Shown here: piece after piece, positions 1 through 18,049 of the stretch | Layout of the letters: each line of letters opens with the position of its first letter | Position numbering within the stretch: position 1 is the stretch's first letter | Origin: Perca fluviatilis | Taxonomy: Eukaryota > Chordata > Actinopteri > Perciformes > Percidae | Direction of reading: 5' to 3' | DNA length: 64,000 bases | Assembly (NCBI RefSeq): GCF_010015445.1 | Contig: NC_053122.1 | Coordinates: forward strand, 33,921,513-33,985,512 | Translations under genes and position numbers: made by a program | Notes under the pieces: model-generated | Seen by the model: only the letters and a program-made list of their open reading frames with translations | Database searches by the model: none | Told to the model about the DNA's origin: nothing

Positions 1-66
1 AGAAAATGTGGTGCACTTTAGACCTTTAGAACTCCTTCTAAAAGGTCTAAAGTGCACCATATTTTC
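1..66. repeat. Near-perfect hairpin of about 28-bp arms
   Basis: The arm at 1-29 (agaaaatgtggtgcacttta...) is complementary to 38-66 with one G:T pair and a loop near 30-40. It may be the end of a miniature transposon cut by the window edge, or a small hairpin RNA. Confidence 0.6.
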
Positions 67-1488
67 TATATAATATATATAGTAAATGCACTTTCATTGT
101 GTGTGTAATTAAACAACATTTTAACACGTGGCCTGGGAATTCTACAAATATAGATATACCCCAAAAATCGGAAATGCAAAGGGAACAAAAAAAATAAAAC
201 GGTGCTGATGAGGAAAACAGCAGGTTAATACAGGATGAAGAGAGTGGGGAAAAAAAAGACCCACACAAAAAGAAAGCGCTTTTTAAAGAGGACCATTTGT
301 AAAACAAGGAGTTTAAAGCCAGATTATGGGGCAACAATGACACAATCCCTTATGTTCATTCCTATAATACGCTGTGAAGAGGAGGATTTATACTTTATTG
401 TGGTGGAATGCATCCAGGCTGCCTTGTGTCTGCCTCTCCGTCTGCCTGCCTCTTTGGGAAACATTTTCCTCCTCCTGAGGCCAGGTGTAATCCCTGTATG
501 GAGGAAACAGAGATGCCTTTAGCCAACCGCTGATCAGCCTTATAATGGTTCAAGTATTACCAGTGATACCACCAGAGGGGAAATTCCTTCAATCCAGTGG
601 AAAGCTCTCTCTACACTGGCTGACTCGGCAGAGGACTTTGTGCACGGTTTGGGTGGCTGCTCCCCGACTATACTCTGCATGTCTCCTGGTCTGAGTTGGA
701 TTGCATTGGATTGTCTTAATTGTCTCTAATGACTAAATTGTCCCAACTATTTGCTTCATTAACTCCACGTTAGCTCTATTAGGAAGGAACGGAGCCGGAG
801 AGGAGTCGTAATTGAGAGTGTTAATGAAGGCAACACGATGAGTGCCATGCTGAAAGCAAAAGCAAAAGAAGTCAAGTAAATCTTTGACAGACTGGTGGGG
901 AATTGTATGGAAAGGATCTCAGCTCAGTTTCATTTAGGATAAAATAAAAGGCTTTTCCAGATGAAAATCATCGCCAAAACCTACCAATCTATAATATAGA
1001 TAGATAATAGATAATACCATACTCAACGACAACGGTCGGTTCGAACTTTAGGGTCAGTATGTACCCTTAATGCAGCCGGTCTCAGCTGGTCTCACCACCT
1101 TTCCCTCAGAGCTCTGACTAAAACCCTCAGACCTGAGCGCTGCATCTGCTAAACCCAGCTCCAGATTAGGCTCTGATTGTCTGTATAGTGGAGCAGATAC
1201 AGTGGGATTTTCTGTAGTAAAGACAGATGTTTTAGAGGAAGTAAAGGGATTCTGGCTGCAAAGAGGAGCTTTGGCTTTGTCATCGCTGTTAAGATTTGCC
1301 CTCATGAACCCAATTCTTGCCTGTGAAACACAAATCCGAGCACTTTAAAAAGACAATAATAGTATTTAAAATGTAACCATTACCAAAAAATAAATAATGA
1401 CAATGTGGATAAATGTTCAAGGAGTTCTGAAAATGAGCTGAAGTCCCACCCTCTGGTCCACTGGCATGGCATGTGCCAGACAATCTTC

Positions 1489-1721
1489 GGTAACCCTTTA
1501 CTTGAAGGTATCTACTGAAGAGTGACATGACGCTGTCGTGAACACATGACGCTGTCATGACATATGAACCCTAACCCTAACTTGTCATGACAAAAACCGA
1601 ATGACACTTAATGACAGAAGCATTATGTCATAAACTTTTATGAATTGGTTATAATGTTTATGACACGTTCATGACAGTGTCATATCACTCTTATGTAGAT
1701 ACCGTTAACAAAAGTGTAACC
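1489..1721. mobile_element. hAT-like miniature transposon
   Basis: Terminal inverted repeats are GGTAACCCTTTACTT and AAAGTGTAACC. They are flanked by 8-bp direct repeats CAATCTTC (1481-1488) and CATTCTTC (1722-1729), 7 of 8 matching. The interior is rich in TGACA/TGTCA motifs; no coding capacity. Confidence 0.75.
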
Positions 1722-2105
1722 CATTCTTCTCACAAGGGGTTTGTATCTAGAATGATGCAACATGTTACTGGACCTTTTTGCATCTGCTGTAGTACTGGTG
1801 AGTAAAATTGGACAACCTCAGATTTTTTTTTTCAAAAACAACATATCCCATCAGTCCCAGGCAGGGGCGTAGCACAAAATGATTGACGCTGTAAACAGGC
1901 ATCCTCTATGGGCCCCTCCCCGCACCCAAGGCTATTCATTCTAGTATTAGTAGTAGTACTTTGTGGGCCCCCTTCTCACATGAGGGCCATGTACACTCAG
2001 TCCCCTTTTTCCCCTCCAGTCCGACGCCTCTGGTCCCAGGAGATGCAGTAAAAGCATCATGGGAGCTGTAGTTTTTGTTTTTATCTTTTTTTTTCAATGA
2101 CAGTG

Positions 2106-2613
2106 TTGAAAGTGCTCATATTATGCTTTTTGGCTGTTTCCCTTTCCTTTATTGTGTTATATATCTTTTTTGTGCATGTTATAGGTTTACAAAGTGAAAA
2201 ATCCCAAAGTCCCCCCAAAGGGACTTACCATCTCCAACAGAAAACACTGTTCACAAACTGCTCCAAACAGCTCTATTGTAGTCCAGCCTTTACTTCAGAG
2301 ACAAACGTGCGTCACTTTGTAACACACGTTATAATGCTCGCCTAGCTGCTAGCGTGGCACGCCCTCATTCTCTGCTTCTGACTGGCTAGTAGTCCTTACC
2401 TAGCTACTGCACATGTGCGACTCTCAACAAAGATGGAACAGAAGTGTGATGTCTCACTCTGTAGCTAAAACAGAGAGCTCAACACACAGCGTGAAAAGAG
2501 GAGCTGCAGCAAAAAATATGGTGTTTTTTGAAAATTAAACCCGTAAACCTATTCTGATACAACTTCTAAACACAATTATGATCCTGAAAATGAGCATAAT
2601 ATGAGCACTTTAA
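2106..2613. mobile_element. TTAA-type non-autonomous DNA transposon
   Basis: The inverted ends AAGTGCTCATATTATGC and GCATAATATGAGCACTT abut TTGA (left, a decayed TTAA) and TTAA (right). About 508 bp, no transposase. Confidence 0.75.
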
Positions 2614-4595
2614 CCCTTGTGTTGACTTTGGGTCAAATTGACCCATTTTCAATTTTTGTTTTATATCAGAAAATATGGGAGGTAGAAATAAGCGCTGAAA
2701 ATGTGCAGAAGAAAAAATTTTACAATTTAAAATGTTGGAAAAAACAAAAATAAACTGAAAAAAAAAGGCGTCAGAAACGTTGAAAAATAAGATAAACTTA
2801 TATGATAAACTTTAGCCAGCAACTTTTCATAGAAATACAAACTTATATTTTATATGATGATCAGATTGGAAACTTTTTCCAAATTTTTCCATCTGTTAAA
2901 TGATATATGTGCATATATTTCTGAGAGGACGTTTCATTTCTTGCATACATCTGTGCTCTCTGACCCTTGCTGTCATCTTCACCCAACAGCTTCCTGCTGA
3001 GACACAAACCCTCATGCTCTCTTTTCGTATAAGACCAGAGTTCTATTTGGCAATTTTTAATAGCATTAATAATAATTTCTTCAATAGCATTCATGCATTT
3101 GTAATATGTATGTGGATTCATGTGGTCAAAATATGAATTGTGGGATCACGGTTCATTCCACAGCTAGAGTTAACACGTGTGACAGTTGCATGCATGCAGG
3201 TGAAAGCCTGTCAGTATTACTTAGCTCTTCCAGGAAAACATATGATCTCTCCTAGTTCAATCCTACAGTGTGTGAGATTTTTTTTCTCTTGTTCTCTCTC
3301 TCTCCTTTTCTCTCTCATTCTCTGCCACTCTCTCCAGTTTCTCCTCTCTCTTTTTTTTTCCAACACATAGGTGGATTAAGGCAGAGGGGCTTTTGTTTAG
3401 ATAAAGCGAAGGATTAGGTAGAGATTTGCCCCCATAAAGTTGTGGGCTTAATGGGCCTTTTATCCCTGCATGTCCCTAAAGCTGTGTTGCCTCTGGATTA
3501 GGACTATACAATGGGGCCCCTTGTGCAGAGGGATCCGGACCAGAGAGAGAGGAGAAGGAAGGCAAGGAAAAGAAATGAGACAGAAGGACTGAGACAAGGA
3601 AGAAAAGAGGGCAAGAAGAAAGAGAGAAGGGGATGGACGGAGAGAGAGAAAAAAAGGGGGGAATTATACAGCTTTTAGAGGAAACTGACAGGTTAGAAAC
3701 TTTTAGAGGAGGGATTTGCGGAGGGGCATCCTGAGATCTTGTCACCAATAAAAGGGATTTCAGGAGGATTCAGAGGCGTGGGGGGCTGACAATAAACCGC
3801 AAGACTGTCGCTGTCTTTGTAAATTCATTTATCTAACAAATATATTTTTATTTAAATAAATAGCAAAGCGGCTCTTACGGCGGACGTGCTTGCTAATAGC
3901 GTGTGTAAGAGCTGGCTCCTGGCAAATTGCTTTGTTATTCTTGTCAAAAAAAGGTCTCCTGCAAGAAGTCGATTTTAAACTACACATCAAAATGATTAAT
4001 TGCCCTGGGATGAACAGATGCTGAAATACCCTTGAATGGTGCTGGGCAGGCTTTGCTGGATTGCAGACCTAATGTATTCATGAAGTTGCAGAAACATCAT
4101 TAAGAGTATTAATTAGCTATCAGAGAGCTAAAACTCACCGGCATTAAAGACTGTTTTGTTTTTCACACCTCTATTAAACATACAGGCTGAGACAAGAGAA
4201 AAAAACCCCACTTTGGATATTTGAATGAGTGATGCTGATAGGGGAGAAAATGTTTTCAAAAGGCTTAAACCTGACAGGAAATCCATGAAGAAACAACAGG
4301 AATCTGCTCTGGACCAGACGACGTAAGAGTTTACTCACTTTTCGGGTGTTAAAATCGGAATGAGGTTACAGGACTTTTGAGTCGATCTGGATCGATGTAT
4401 CGATTCAATCCTCAACGATTCAATATTATCGACACAAAGTGAAAACATCGATAGGCCTACATATCAGCATCTGTAAGATGCACCTTCATTTTGAAATTCC
4501 CACTTTATATTTATTGATTTTAAAAAAAGAGTAGTTTGTTTTTTATTTTAATGTCTGAAAGAACTCAGAAATAAAATTGTCAAATTATATTTTAG

Positions 4596-4870
<275 letters not shown>

Positions 4871-5973
4871 ATATATATATCATGCAGACTTTGTGATATC
4901 AGTAAATATTGTTTTGTTGTCCAAAGAATCGATATAATATCGTATTGTGGTAAAAAACGTGTACATTTCACCGCTACTATTGAATATTAAAAACCCCAAT
5001 AACCCAGGTTCCTTTGCCAAAGTAACTTTTTTTTATTTTTATTTTGGGTTGATCGTCAACTGGAGGTCATTGTTTAGCCAGCTTGTATTGAGCAGTGCAT
5101 GGCTGGGTAGGGTGCTGGGGTGGAGTGTAAGGGGAGCAGTTTTTGGGGCCGTCTAAGCCCTTCAGATGCGCTGGACAGCTCTAGTCGCTCTAAGGAGCTT
5201 TTAGGTGGAGAGGCGCTGAGGAGAAACTCTTTCTCGCTTTAATTGCTTTAGAGACGGTCCTCACAAAGAGACAGTGGCCAGATTTACCTCCCGTTTAAGT
5301 TCTTATTGCCATTGGTTCACAAGTTAATCCTCTTTCTTTCTCAGACCTCGGAGAGAAAAAAGAAAGAAGAAAAAAAGCCCGAGTGATAGGAGCCTACCAA
5401 GGCGACAGAAAGCGGAGAGGCACACGAGCTTTTCCAGGCGAGGAGAGGGAAAGACTTTGAGGCACACAGGGGGAAGAGCTCCAGGTTGTAGGACAGAAAC
5501 AGATTTAGAAGGAATGCCAGGGAGATGACATTTCGACTACATCATTTACACCAATGATTACAATTAATAGGCCTAATAATAATAGCCTCATAATAATAAT
5601 AATTCTGAAATTAATAGTAGGCCTAATAACGGTTTTTTTTAGGACGCAAATAAAATTTAAATAGGCCTACACTTTGTCTCGTTAAATATGTAGAACCACA
5701 GTTGAAACTACACGGATATATTCATATTGTTGTACTTCATTCAACGTTTATGCAATAAACACATGGAATATTTAATCTGTAGCCTATAACAGCGAGTAGG
5801 CCTACTCGCGTTATTGGTTACGTTATTGGAGTTACTATCATGTTCTTTTTTCACTCGTCAATTAATTCCACGCTGTGTATTTTGTAACATTCCAAATCAA
5901 TGTAATAGTTCACAACTAGAATATATGACTTGTGTTTAGCTGGCTACAAGAGTTTTTTTTGTGACGAGACCAC

Positions 5974-5974
5974 A

Positions 5975-6041
<67 letters not shown>
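5974..6041. repeat. (CA)n microsatellite
   Basis: A perfect CA run of about 33 units. Confidence 0.95.
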
Positions 6042-6497
6042 ACTGATTGCGCATTTGGTCACAGTTGTGTTTTAGTGTGCGTCAAAGCGCATGCACATAA
6101 ATATTCTCCCTATTCCATGAAAACTTTCTGTCTACTGTTCAGATGTGTTCAGAGTGAGAAACATGGTCAGAGATAAAACCGCGTTATAGGCCAAGCACTT
6201 TCCCCCAAAAAAATCTCCCAACAAAATATGCAAGCTTTACATTAAAAGGCTACTTTGCGCTGCCCTTAATTCCCTACCTAAACGGTTTTTCTCCGGGAGA
6301 AGAAATCTTCTCTATAACAACCCTTCAAGAAGAGAAGGGCATTATTGCCCTAATCCTCTTACCCGCAGTCATTTTAAGACAGGGGTTTTTGGAGGCTGAG
6401 ATGGCGTCTTGTCTTTCCTATCCCATCCCAAATCCTTCCAGGCAGGGAGAGAGAGTCTAAAGGCAGCACCCTGGCATCTATTAGCCATCTCTCTAAA

Positions 6498-6652
<155 letters not shown>

Positions 6653-7332
6653 GAAGGGAAAAAGCCGAAAAGCAAACAAACTAAAGGTTGGTTGCTTTTA
6701 CTCACAAAAACTAAGGTTAAGGCAATTGGATTCATGATCCAAGTGCATTCAAGCAGTTTGAGGATATAGATTTAAAAAAAAAAATGCAATAGGTTCACCT
6801 CGTATTGTGAATGTTTGAAATGTGTTTACAACGTGTGTTCAGGGTTCTAAATTAGCACCGTTTACCAGCCAAATGCTGGTGAAATATGCAAGTGGCTGGT
6901 AGAATTGCTTCACTCACCAGCCAAAAAACCCAATGGTAATCTATTGAATGGCTGGTAATATTTGAACATTCATTAGCCATTTGGCTGGTAGACGAAAAAG
7001 TTAATTTTGAAGCCTGCGTGTGTTGTATAGCCTATAGCCTATATGGTTTTGTATGTATCATTTACATTACAGGGAAATGCCTCAGGAACATTTTACTTAT
7101 TGTTACAAGTTTGAGTTTTAGAAATATATATCTAAGAATCTGGCTATTTAGACTAAATTACAGCAGATTTGTCGCAAAAAAGGTTCATTCTATTCTTATG
7201 TCGATCACAAATATCAACAAAATCTACACATTTTACCAAAATGTATCCATTAAGAAGCTTAAATCTTTCCGTTTGGAGAATGTTTATCAATTTCAATAAA
7301 AGAAAGAAAGAAAGAAAAAAACAGTAAACATC

Positions 7333-7800
7333 GTGTACACAGATGCGGAGAGATTAAGTGGACATAAGGTGCTTAAATTGATCACATATGGAAATAACTC
7401 CAGATGTCAGCGCGCCAGAGTCTGCCGCTGGACGTTCAGCTGGCTGATTGACTTGACTGACAGCACGGGGAGCCAATGGAAAGCCGGCATGACCCCCGCG
7501 AAGCTCTCCTTAAAATCCCTCCGCCGGGCTCTCGCGCACCAGCAGATGGCGGTTTCCCACCTCTGCGCGAGACACAACGGAGAGGAGCAGGTGGAGCGCG
7601 AGCGGGCGGACTTGAAGTGAAGCAACAGACTGGAGGACTTTTACATTTGCCCCGATTTGTTATCTCACTGTCGGACAAAAAGGACGGGAAAGGTGGGCAC
7701 TGGGGAAAGCAACACACGGCTGCTGGAAGAGCGGAAGCTGGAAGTTGACGAGCTCGGATTCTCCGCTGTCTGTGTAAAAGACAACTGTCTCTACAAGAGG
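7333..7800 (+). promoter_or_regulatory. dmbx1: Probable dmbx1 promoter and non-coding first exon
   Basis: About 400 bp of clearly higher GC and CpG content, unlike the AT-rich flanks, ends in a good splice donor (acaagag|gtaaac, GT at 7802). The next acceptor on this strand that leads into coding sequence is at 11644, immediately upstream of the dmbx1 ATG. I infer a 5' untranslated exon spliced over about 3.8 kb. The transcription start is not determinable from sequence. Confidence 0.5.
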
Positions 7801-8760
7801 TAAACACTTTTTTTTTTTTTTACTATCTCTTCATTCAGTTAGGCTAGCCTACACTTTTTTTCTCACACGTTGCGTTTTTTGTGTTCAAACATGCTATGTT
7901 CATGTTAAGCTGGTTCTCATTTTAATTAGCCTCTAAAGTAGGCTAACTTCAGCTAAATTGACTCTAAATATGTGTTTGTTAGAGTAGCCTAAAAAATACA
8001 TAGTATCAAATGTTGTGTGTTATTACACTTATTGTTAAGTGTTTGTTATGAAAAATCTAATATTTTCAAGTTTCAGGGTGCAACCCAAAATGTAACCTGC
8101 GTGAGAACAAAAAAAAAAAAATCACACAGCTCACTTTACAAATAGCCTAATTAATACAAAACAAAAAATAAAAAGGCTGCCTAACACTTAACATGTAGCC
8201 TAGCCTACTTTTTTCTTTTTTCTTTTTTTTTAAATGCACGAGCCCAAAAAATGACAGCCAAAATAAAAGGGACTCCAGTTCGACCCTCCTTTGGTTACAC
8301 TTTTAACACATCTGAATTAGCCTAAAGTGAAACAAAATTACAGAAGCACGACAAAGTAATGTGAAGTTTGTCTATAGGCTACTGTTTTTTTCCCCCTCAA
8401 AATGTTACGGTTATGTCTTGTATGCTTTTTTTGTTATACAAAATAATATAATAGCCTATCATAGGCCACATTTAAATTTCAATCTGGCTTCTGCGTAATA
8501 ATTATCCTTCATAATAACAACTGAGAGAAAATACCAGGGACACGTCGCTGGCCCTCTGACAGTTCACACTGTGACACAGCAGCACACAAGAGCAGACGAA
8601 AGTCAGGTCGACTCATGCCCCTGAGGGCTGTTAGCAAATAACATTTTTCCTAATTTAGTCGGATCAAAGAGTTGCACTGTACACGCCAATTTACATAATG
8701 ACGGTTTGATAATCGAAGCATTGCGCAGGGCTGCCAGGAGGGCCCATGCAGTGCCTGGAG

Positions 8761-8761
8761 C

Positions 8762-8798
<37 letters not shown>

Positions 8799-8800
8799 GA
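8761..8800. repeat. (GA)n microsatellite
   Basis: A purine-only GA run inside the inferred dmbx1 5' intron. Confidence 0.85.
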
Positions 8801-9763
8801 GGAGCTTATGAATGACAATAACGGCACTGACAGGCTCACAGGGATGAGCTATTGTGCTGCATTTGATATGGGCAGGAGGATACAGGCTATAAGCGGAGAC
8901 GTAGTGGTAAATAGAAAAAGGTAGGCAAAGCAGGCGAACATGAGAAGGCATGGCTTTAAACCAAAAAAAAGTGTACTTGGACACAAAATAGAGGGGGCCA
9001 AAAAAAGTCTAAAAGCATTCAGCTGAGATCGTGATACTGTTTATTTGCAGATGATTGCATTTTGCAAAAAGTGATGGCGGACGTTTAAAGTCCCTCAAAC
9101 TTCCATCAGTGCTTGCAGGTGTGGGCTACACAATTTGGAGACATGTTTACACATGGTGCATTTCGGTCCTTTATAGGCCTGCATTTGGAGTGATTTAAAG
9201 CGTAATCCGATTGAAATGTATATCCTACGCCTTCATTTTCAGAGAATACAGAAAAGGAAGAAAAAAAAAACCGCGACTGTGGAGAATCGTTGGCCTATTC
9301 GCCGACTAGAACACTCACGCACATTCGCCCACACAAACGCACACGCGGGTACTCCAACCAAGAGCTAACCAGCCAGTCCCCACTGTACGTCCGTCCGTGT
9401 CAGCGTTGATGATGAATGGAGGGCCTCGCAGTCGAAACCTATTTGCACTTCCATTAGACGGGGAGCCAAATGGGGATCAACATGCATATTTTTACCCGCG
9501 GAGAGGCCATACATCTCAGCCAAAACGTTGCCCCGGGGCGATGGGATAAGAGGCCGCCAGAGAGGGGAAGGGGAGGGGGGAGATACGGGGAGGTAGGGGG
9601 GGGCCCATTCAACTCAAATACTTGGGGGAGTAAAGTAAATGTTTAGCGAAGCACCTTCTGTCCCGGCGAATTAAACTATTCCCCAATGCCCTCTGATCAC
9701 ATTCATCAGCCGCCGCAGCCACTTAATAGGCTGGGAATAGGCACTGCGGGCATCACACGCACA

Positions 9764-9773
9764 CGCGCGCGCG

Positions 9774-9827
<54 letters not shown>
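9764..9827. repeat. (CA)n microsatellite with CGCG edge
   Basis: A CACGCGCGCG start grades into a perfect CA run; alternating purine-pyrimidine throughout. Confidence 0.95.
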
Positions 9828-9831
<4 letters not shown>

Positions 9832-9934
9832 AATGGGTAGAAAAACTGCCTTTCAGGAGAACGACCACCCAGTCTTTTCCGTCTTATAAAATAGGTATAG
9901 CCTACAATTGCGTAATTGGCCTATTTTAATCCAA

Positions 9935-9977
<43 letters not shown>

Positions 9978-9995
9978 AATAATAATAATAATAAA
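9935..9995. repeat. (TTA)n(TAA)n palindromic trinucleotide repeat
   Basis: Fifteen or so TTA units run directly into TAA units, forming a perfect self-complementary hairpin. Confidence 0.9.
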
Positions 9996-11648
9996 ACTGA
10001 TCAAGTCATAATCAAAAGTATGACCTTGGTCAAATGAACATCCATTAGGTTTCGAATTACAACTTATATCCAGCATCATTTCAGAGCATGCATGGGCAAT
10101 TTAAACGGTTCTAAAATTTAAAATACATTGGAATTACATAGAAAACTTGTAACCGCCAATGCTGATTTCTTGTTACTCAATTGTTGGCACGTAGGCCTAA
10201 AGGGTTGTGAATTAGTCAAATGAAATACAACCAAAACGAAATAAGTAAAATGATATCCCTAAACGTTTTGCCATAAATAAGTGGCCCATCTGTACCCATA
10301 AGTCTAAGAACTGCACCATTTCCCTGGGTACTGTATAGCTGTCATACAGCAGACAGATGGAGATCTTTTCCCTGTGGTCTCTCTATGTGATAGTTAGAAG
10401 AACTGCTTGGGCCTCGGAGATATTCCCTCCTGTCAGCCTCCTCCGTGCTAATACATATCTAATCGTGTCCTCGAGCGCTTCATCTAAATCTCGGCCGTGA
10501 AGGAGAACTACAAAACAGAGTTTGGAAAATTGCTGCCATGCGAAAGAACATGGATGTTTTACTTCAAGAAATGAATCGGTTCGTATCAGTAAGAGCTGCA
10601 ACTATCTGTAGGCTTCATTGTTAATTACAAAAAACACAAAAGTACCCCCAAATAAAGTGCAAGCTTTGTTAATTGTTGCAAGAATTTGTGAAAAAAAAGA
10701 GTCATTCACTAAAACGGAACAGCACTTAGTGAGAACAGCATTTCCGTTGTCATACAACACGGTCTATTAAAAAATAATCCTGCTATCCGGTTGCAAGTTT
10801 TGCCACCGAGACCCGGAACAAATCTCCTTATTTCATTTTCCAACAACACATTTCATCATCAGCGCCCTGATCTGTCGAAGCAGCGTTTTCACTGGGGATT
10901 TGGCTTCTCACAGAAACCGCGTGAATAAAATCATGAATAAGGCATCCGTCACGGTTCATTACGGCAACGAGTGATAATTACCCCAATTAAAAGTCTTTTG
11001 TATAATTAATGGATTGAACACAGCGATAATTGGATGTTAATGGATAACACTTTGGTCTGAGTGCGCACGTTAAAATCTTTTGGCCCTTGAGCGCGAGGAT
11101 CTGCTTTCATTTAGGCTACTAATAAAAAAAAGAAGAAGAAAAAAAGCTCGCGTGTGTCATAGGCCTCTCAGTGCAAAAATAGCCGATCAGAATCGGAATA
11201 GGGTTTATTGCCAAGTAAATAACACTTGCAAGGAATTTGCCTTGGTGGTTGATACATAAACAAACATGAATACCAAATAAACTATAAATAGGCCTACAGA
11301 AACGAATATATACAAAATAACTGTATAACATTAGATAAAAAGAAAAATATATAGAATGTGACATGAATGGGCAGGTGTAGTCCAGGATGGAGCTTAATGC
11401 AAAGTGTAGTGTCTATGGGGTTAAGGGTCCTATAGACTCACTGTGACTAGCCCATATAAGACATATGACTGCGTTCTTCTGATCAAAACGGAGGGTGGGT
11501 TTGAGATCGCATGTTCATCAACACTATAACAGCGTGTCCATCAGCAGCCACGCGCTCTTAATGCCAACGTGTCCATGAGTGAGCTCCCCTCCTTTCCTCC
11601 CTCTGTCTGATCAAGCCCGACCATCCTGTGTTCCCTTCCCGCAGGTAG

Positions 11649-15441
<3,793 letters not shown>

Positions 15442-16096
15442 GAATCAGATCGTATGGAGGACAATGTAAACTAGGCCTACACATCAGCCCATCCCACTGC
15501 GTGTCTGCATGTGTGACTGTGATAGTTCTTTAGGAGCCGTATACTGAAGCCCTTCTAAAGTAGATGGGCAGAGGGCATGCAGAGATGTCCAAAAATAAAA
15601 AAAAAACATGCCATCATGCACTGGACCTACAGAACTCCATTTAACAGCTTTTCTGACTTCTCCTAGCTTCCGTTGCAGCTCAAGGTCCAAACACATAAAC
15701 CCTCTGGAAAAGAGAACCCAAAAGATTTTGAACGTTGCTAGAATAATGCGACGGATCAAATGAATGTCCCGACTCAAGAGGACAGAGAACGTCATTTGAT
15801 GACGATGTTTCCAACAACACGTAATGCTGGACCTTCTTCACATCTGAAATAACTCCAAAAAAATCAACAATGTACACAGCTGACGATGGATGCACTCGGT
15901 TTAAAAGACAATGCAAATAATGTTTACAAGAATAATGTGAATAATGAGGCACTTTTGAAGGAATTAGGCCCGTTGGCCAGGAGGGGAAAAAGGGAATCGC
16001 TCGTGCAGCAAAGAGAGCATTTCAGTCACGGGACCATTGACATTTCAATTAAGCAACATGGTTATGTACATAGCATGTACTACATAACAGCGCATA

Positions 16097-16102
16097 AATA
16101 AA
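16097..16102 (+). terminator. Candidate dmbx1 polyadenylation signal AATAAA
   Basis: This is the first canonical hexamer well placed downstream of the dmbx1 stop (about 655 nt), followed by an A-rich stretch. Another AATAAA lies near 17228. Which is used is unknown. Confidence 0.4.
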
Positions 16103-17437
16103 AACATAAAAACTTCAAACCATGTTGTCCTCAACAGCATAATTAAAAGTGACTAATTTACCAGTTTAGTGGCCAGTAATATGCCACTTTGTACAGAGGC
16201 TGGCTTGATAATGAGAAAATGATTTCAGTGACTAAATTCTCAAAGCTTTTAATTACATTTTGCCCTGGGCTGAGGGAGCTGGGGCAAATGCAATTATGAA
16301 CATGCATACCATTTAAGACCGTCTTTATGAATTCCAAAAGGTCTGCGCACTAAAACGGTCAATTAAGGTAGCAACGTGATTGGAATCACTCTACCATCGA
16401 TCAATTCCCTTTGAATACAAAATGATATGGTAAACACATTTGGACAGTTTGGGAAAAAAAAAAAATAGTCTCGACCCATATTTTGTCAGCAGTTATTCTC
16501 GCCTTAATATTCTCTTGAGGAAACATGCAGCTTTTCATCGAAAGCCAGACCGACTGTTAGCACTTGAGGAGAATCACACACGTCTCGGATGTTTTCTGTT
16601 AATGTGTTCTGGAAGCTAATGGGAAAAAAAATGCACATTATTTTAATATTTAAAATACAAAAAAAGTCTATCTATTAATGTTTACTGGTAAGGTAATTGT
16701 AAAGTCCCTATTATGTTGTGTAATTGATAATGGACTCTGTCTCAGATGAAATTTCCTTTAGCTGTCAGATTGTAAGATTGTATTTGCTGAGCTCACCGGC
16801 AGCCCCGTCTACCCCTCCTCTCTTGGTTGTCCGTGTTAACGCTGCTGGGTTGAATTCCTATTTTCAATATGTTCAGTTTTTTCGCGGGATTTGGATAGAA
16901 AGAAGCAATTTAACAAATATGGATTGCTGGGAAACCGTCACCTTCTGTGTGTTGCAATCCAGACAGGAACTCCTGAAGTCAAAGAAAGTTGAACAGATTT
17001 CAGTGAACTGACCTCCTCTGTGTACTGCTGTCTTGACTCTATTTAAGTTCTGTTGTTGCTATTATTCTAATGCTGTTCCCCCCCACCCCCCCACTGTCTC
17101 TGTCAAACTACTTAGTCCAGTGGTAGCTAGATGTATTATGGTGGAGGAGAGAGTGAGCGGACCATCAGCAGTGTTGTTTCCTTTACTCCTCCCTAACAAT
17201 GTAGACTTGAACTAGTGTTGTTGTAAAATAAATCGCAAATAAAAATATTGCTTGGTGATCTTTAAACTTATCTGTGCTGCATATTTACACAGTCAAATTG
17301 TGGTAATGGCCAAACACTGACGAGGGTGGTGTGCAGGGCCACAGTTAAAATCTGCAATACAAATGTAAAAAAAACAGCATGAATTAGAAATACAACAAGG
17401 AGATATCATAGATAAGCTTTAGGATCTTGTGTTTGAA

Positions 17438-17480
<43 letters not shown>

Positions 17481-17942
17481 TGCTAATTCACCTTCCAATG
17501 AGTACACAAACTTTAAAACCTATTCCTCAACAAAAAAGAACACTGGTGGAACATAGTTGTTTTAAAATTCCTACTTTGGCCAAAGTAAAATATATGCGTA
17601 AAAGCAAGTAGAATATAATGCAGGTTATATATTTAAGGCTTAAAAATTAGAGTACAGTAGGTGAAGGGATGGGAAGAAGGTGAAATTGAGAGAACAATAA
17701 AAAAAATACTTATCAGAATTTGCATGGACACAAAGAGTCTTGGAGCAAAAGAGACAGAAAAAAGGACAACGTAATCGGAAAAATAAAAAAGGCTGCATGG
17801 AAACATAAGCCATCCACAATGAATAAGCAGGCCATTATCCTGAAGAATGACGGCCTGGGGCGGTGATTATGCTGCTATTATATCTTTAACAGCATGGTTT
17901 GTCAAAACGCACAGACCCCCACCCCAACCCTGCTCACACACA

Positions 17943-18049
<107 letters not shown>

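Larger units (their letters stand above)
7801..11644 (+). other. Inferred dmbx1 5' intron
   Basis: Mostly unique AT-rich DNA with a (GA)n tract (8761-8800), a (CA)n tract (9764-9827) and a palindromic (TTA)n(TAA)n tract (9935-9995). The stretches 9400-9560 and 10780-11080 are non-repetitive and rich in ATTA/TAAT homeodomain cores, so they are candidate enhancers. No coding exon is visible. Confidence 0.4.

Noticed and set aside
1567..1581. Telomere-like CCCTAACCCTAAC
   Set aside because: Two units only, inside a miniature transposon; also at 41025-41050 as an irregular CCTTAACC stretch.
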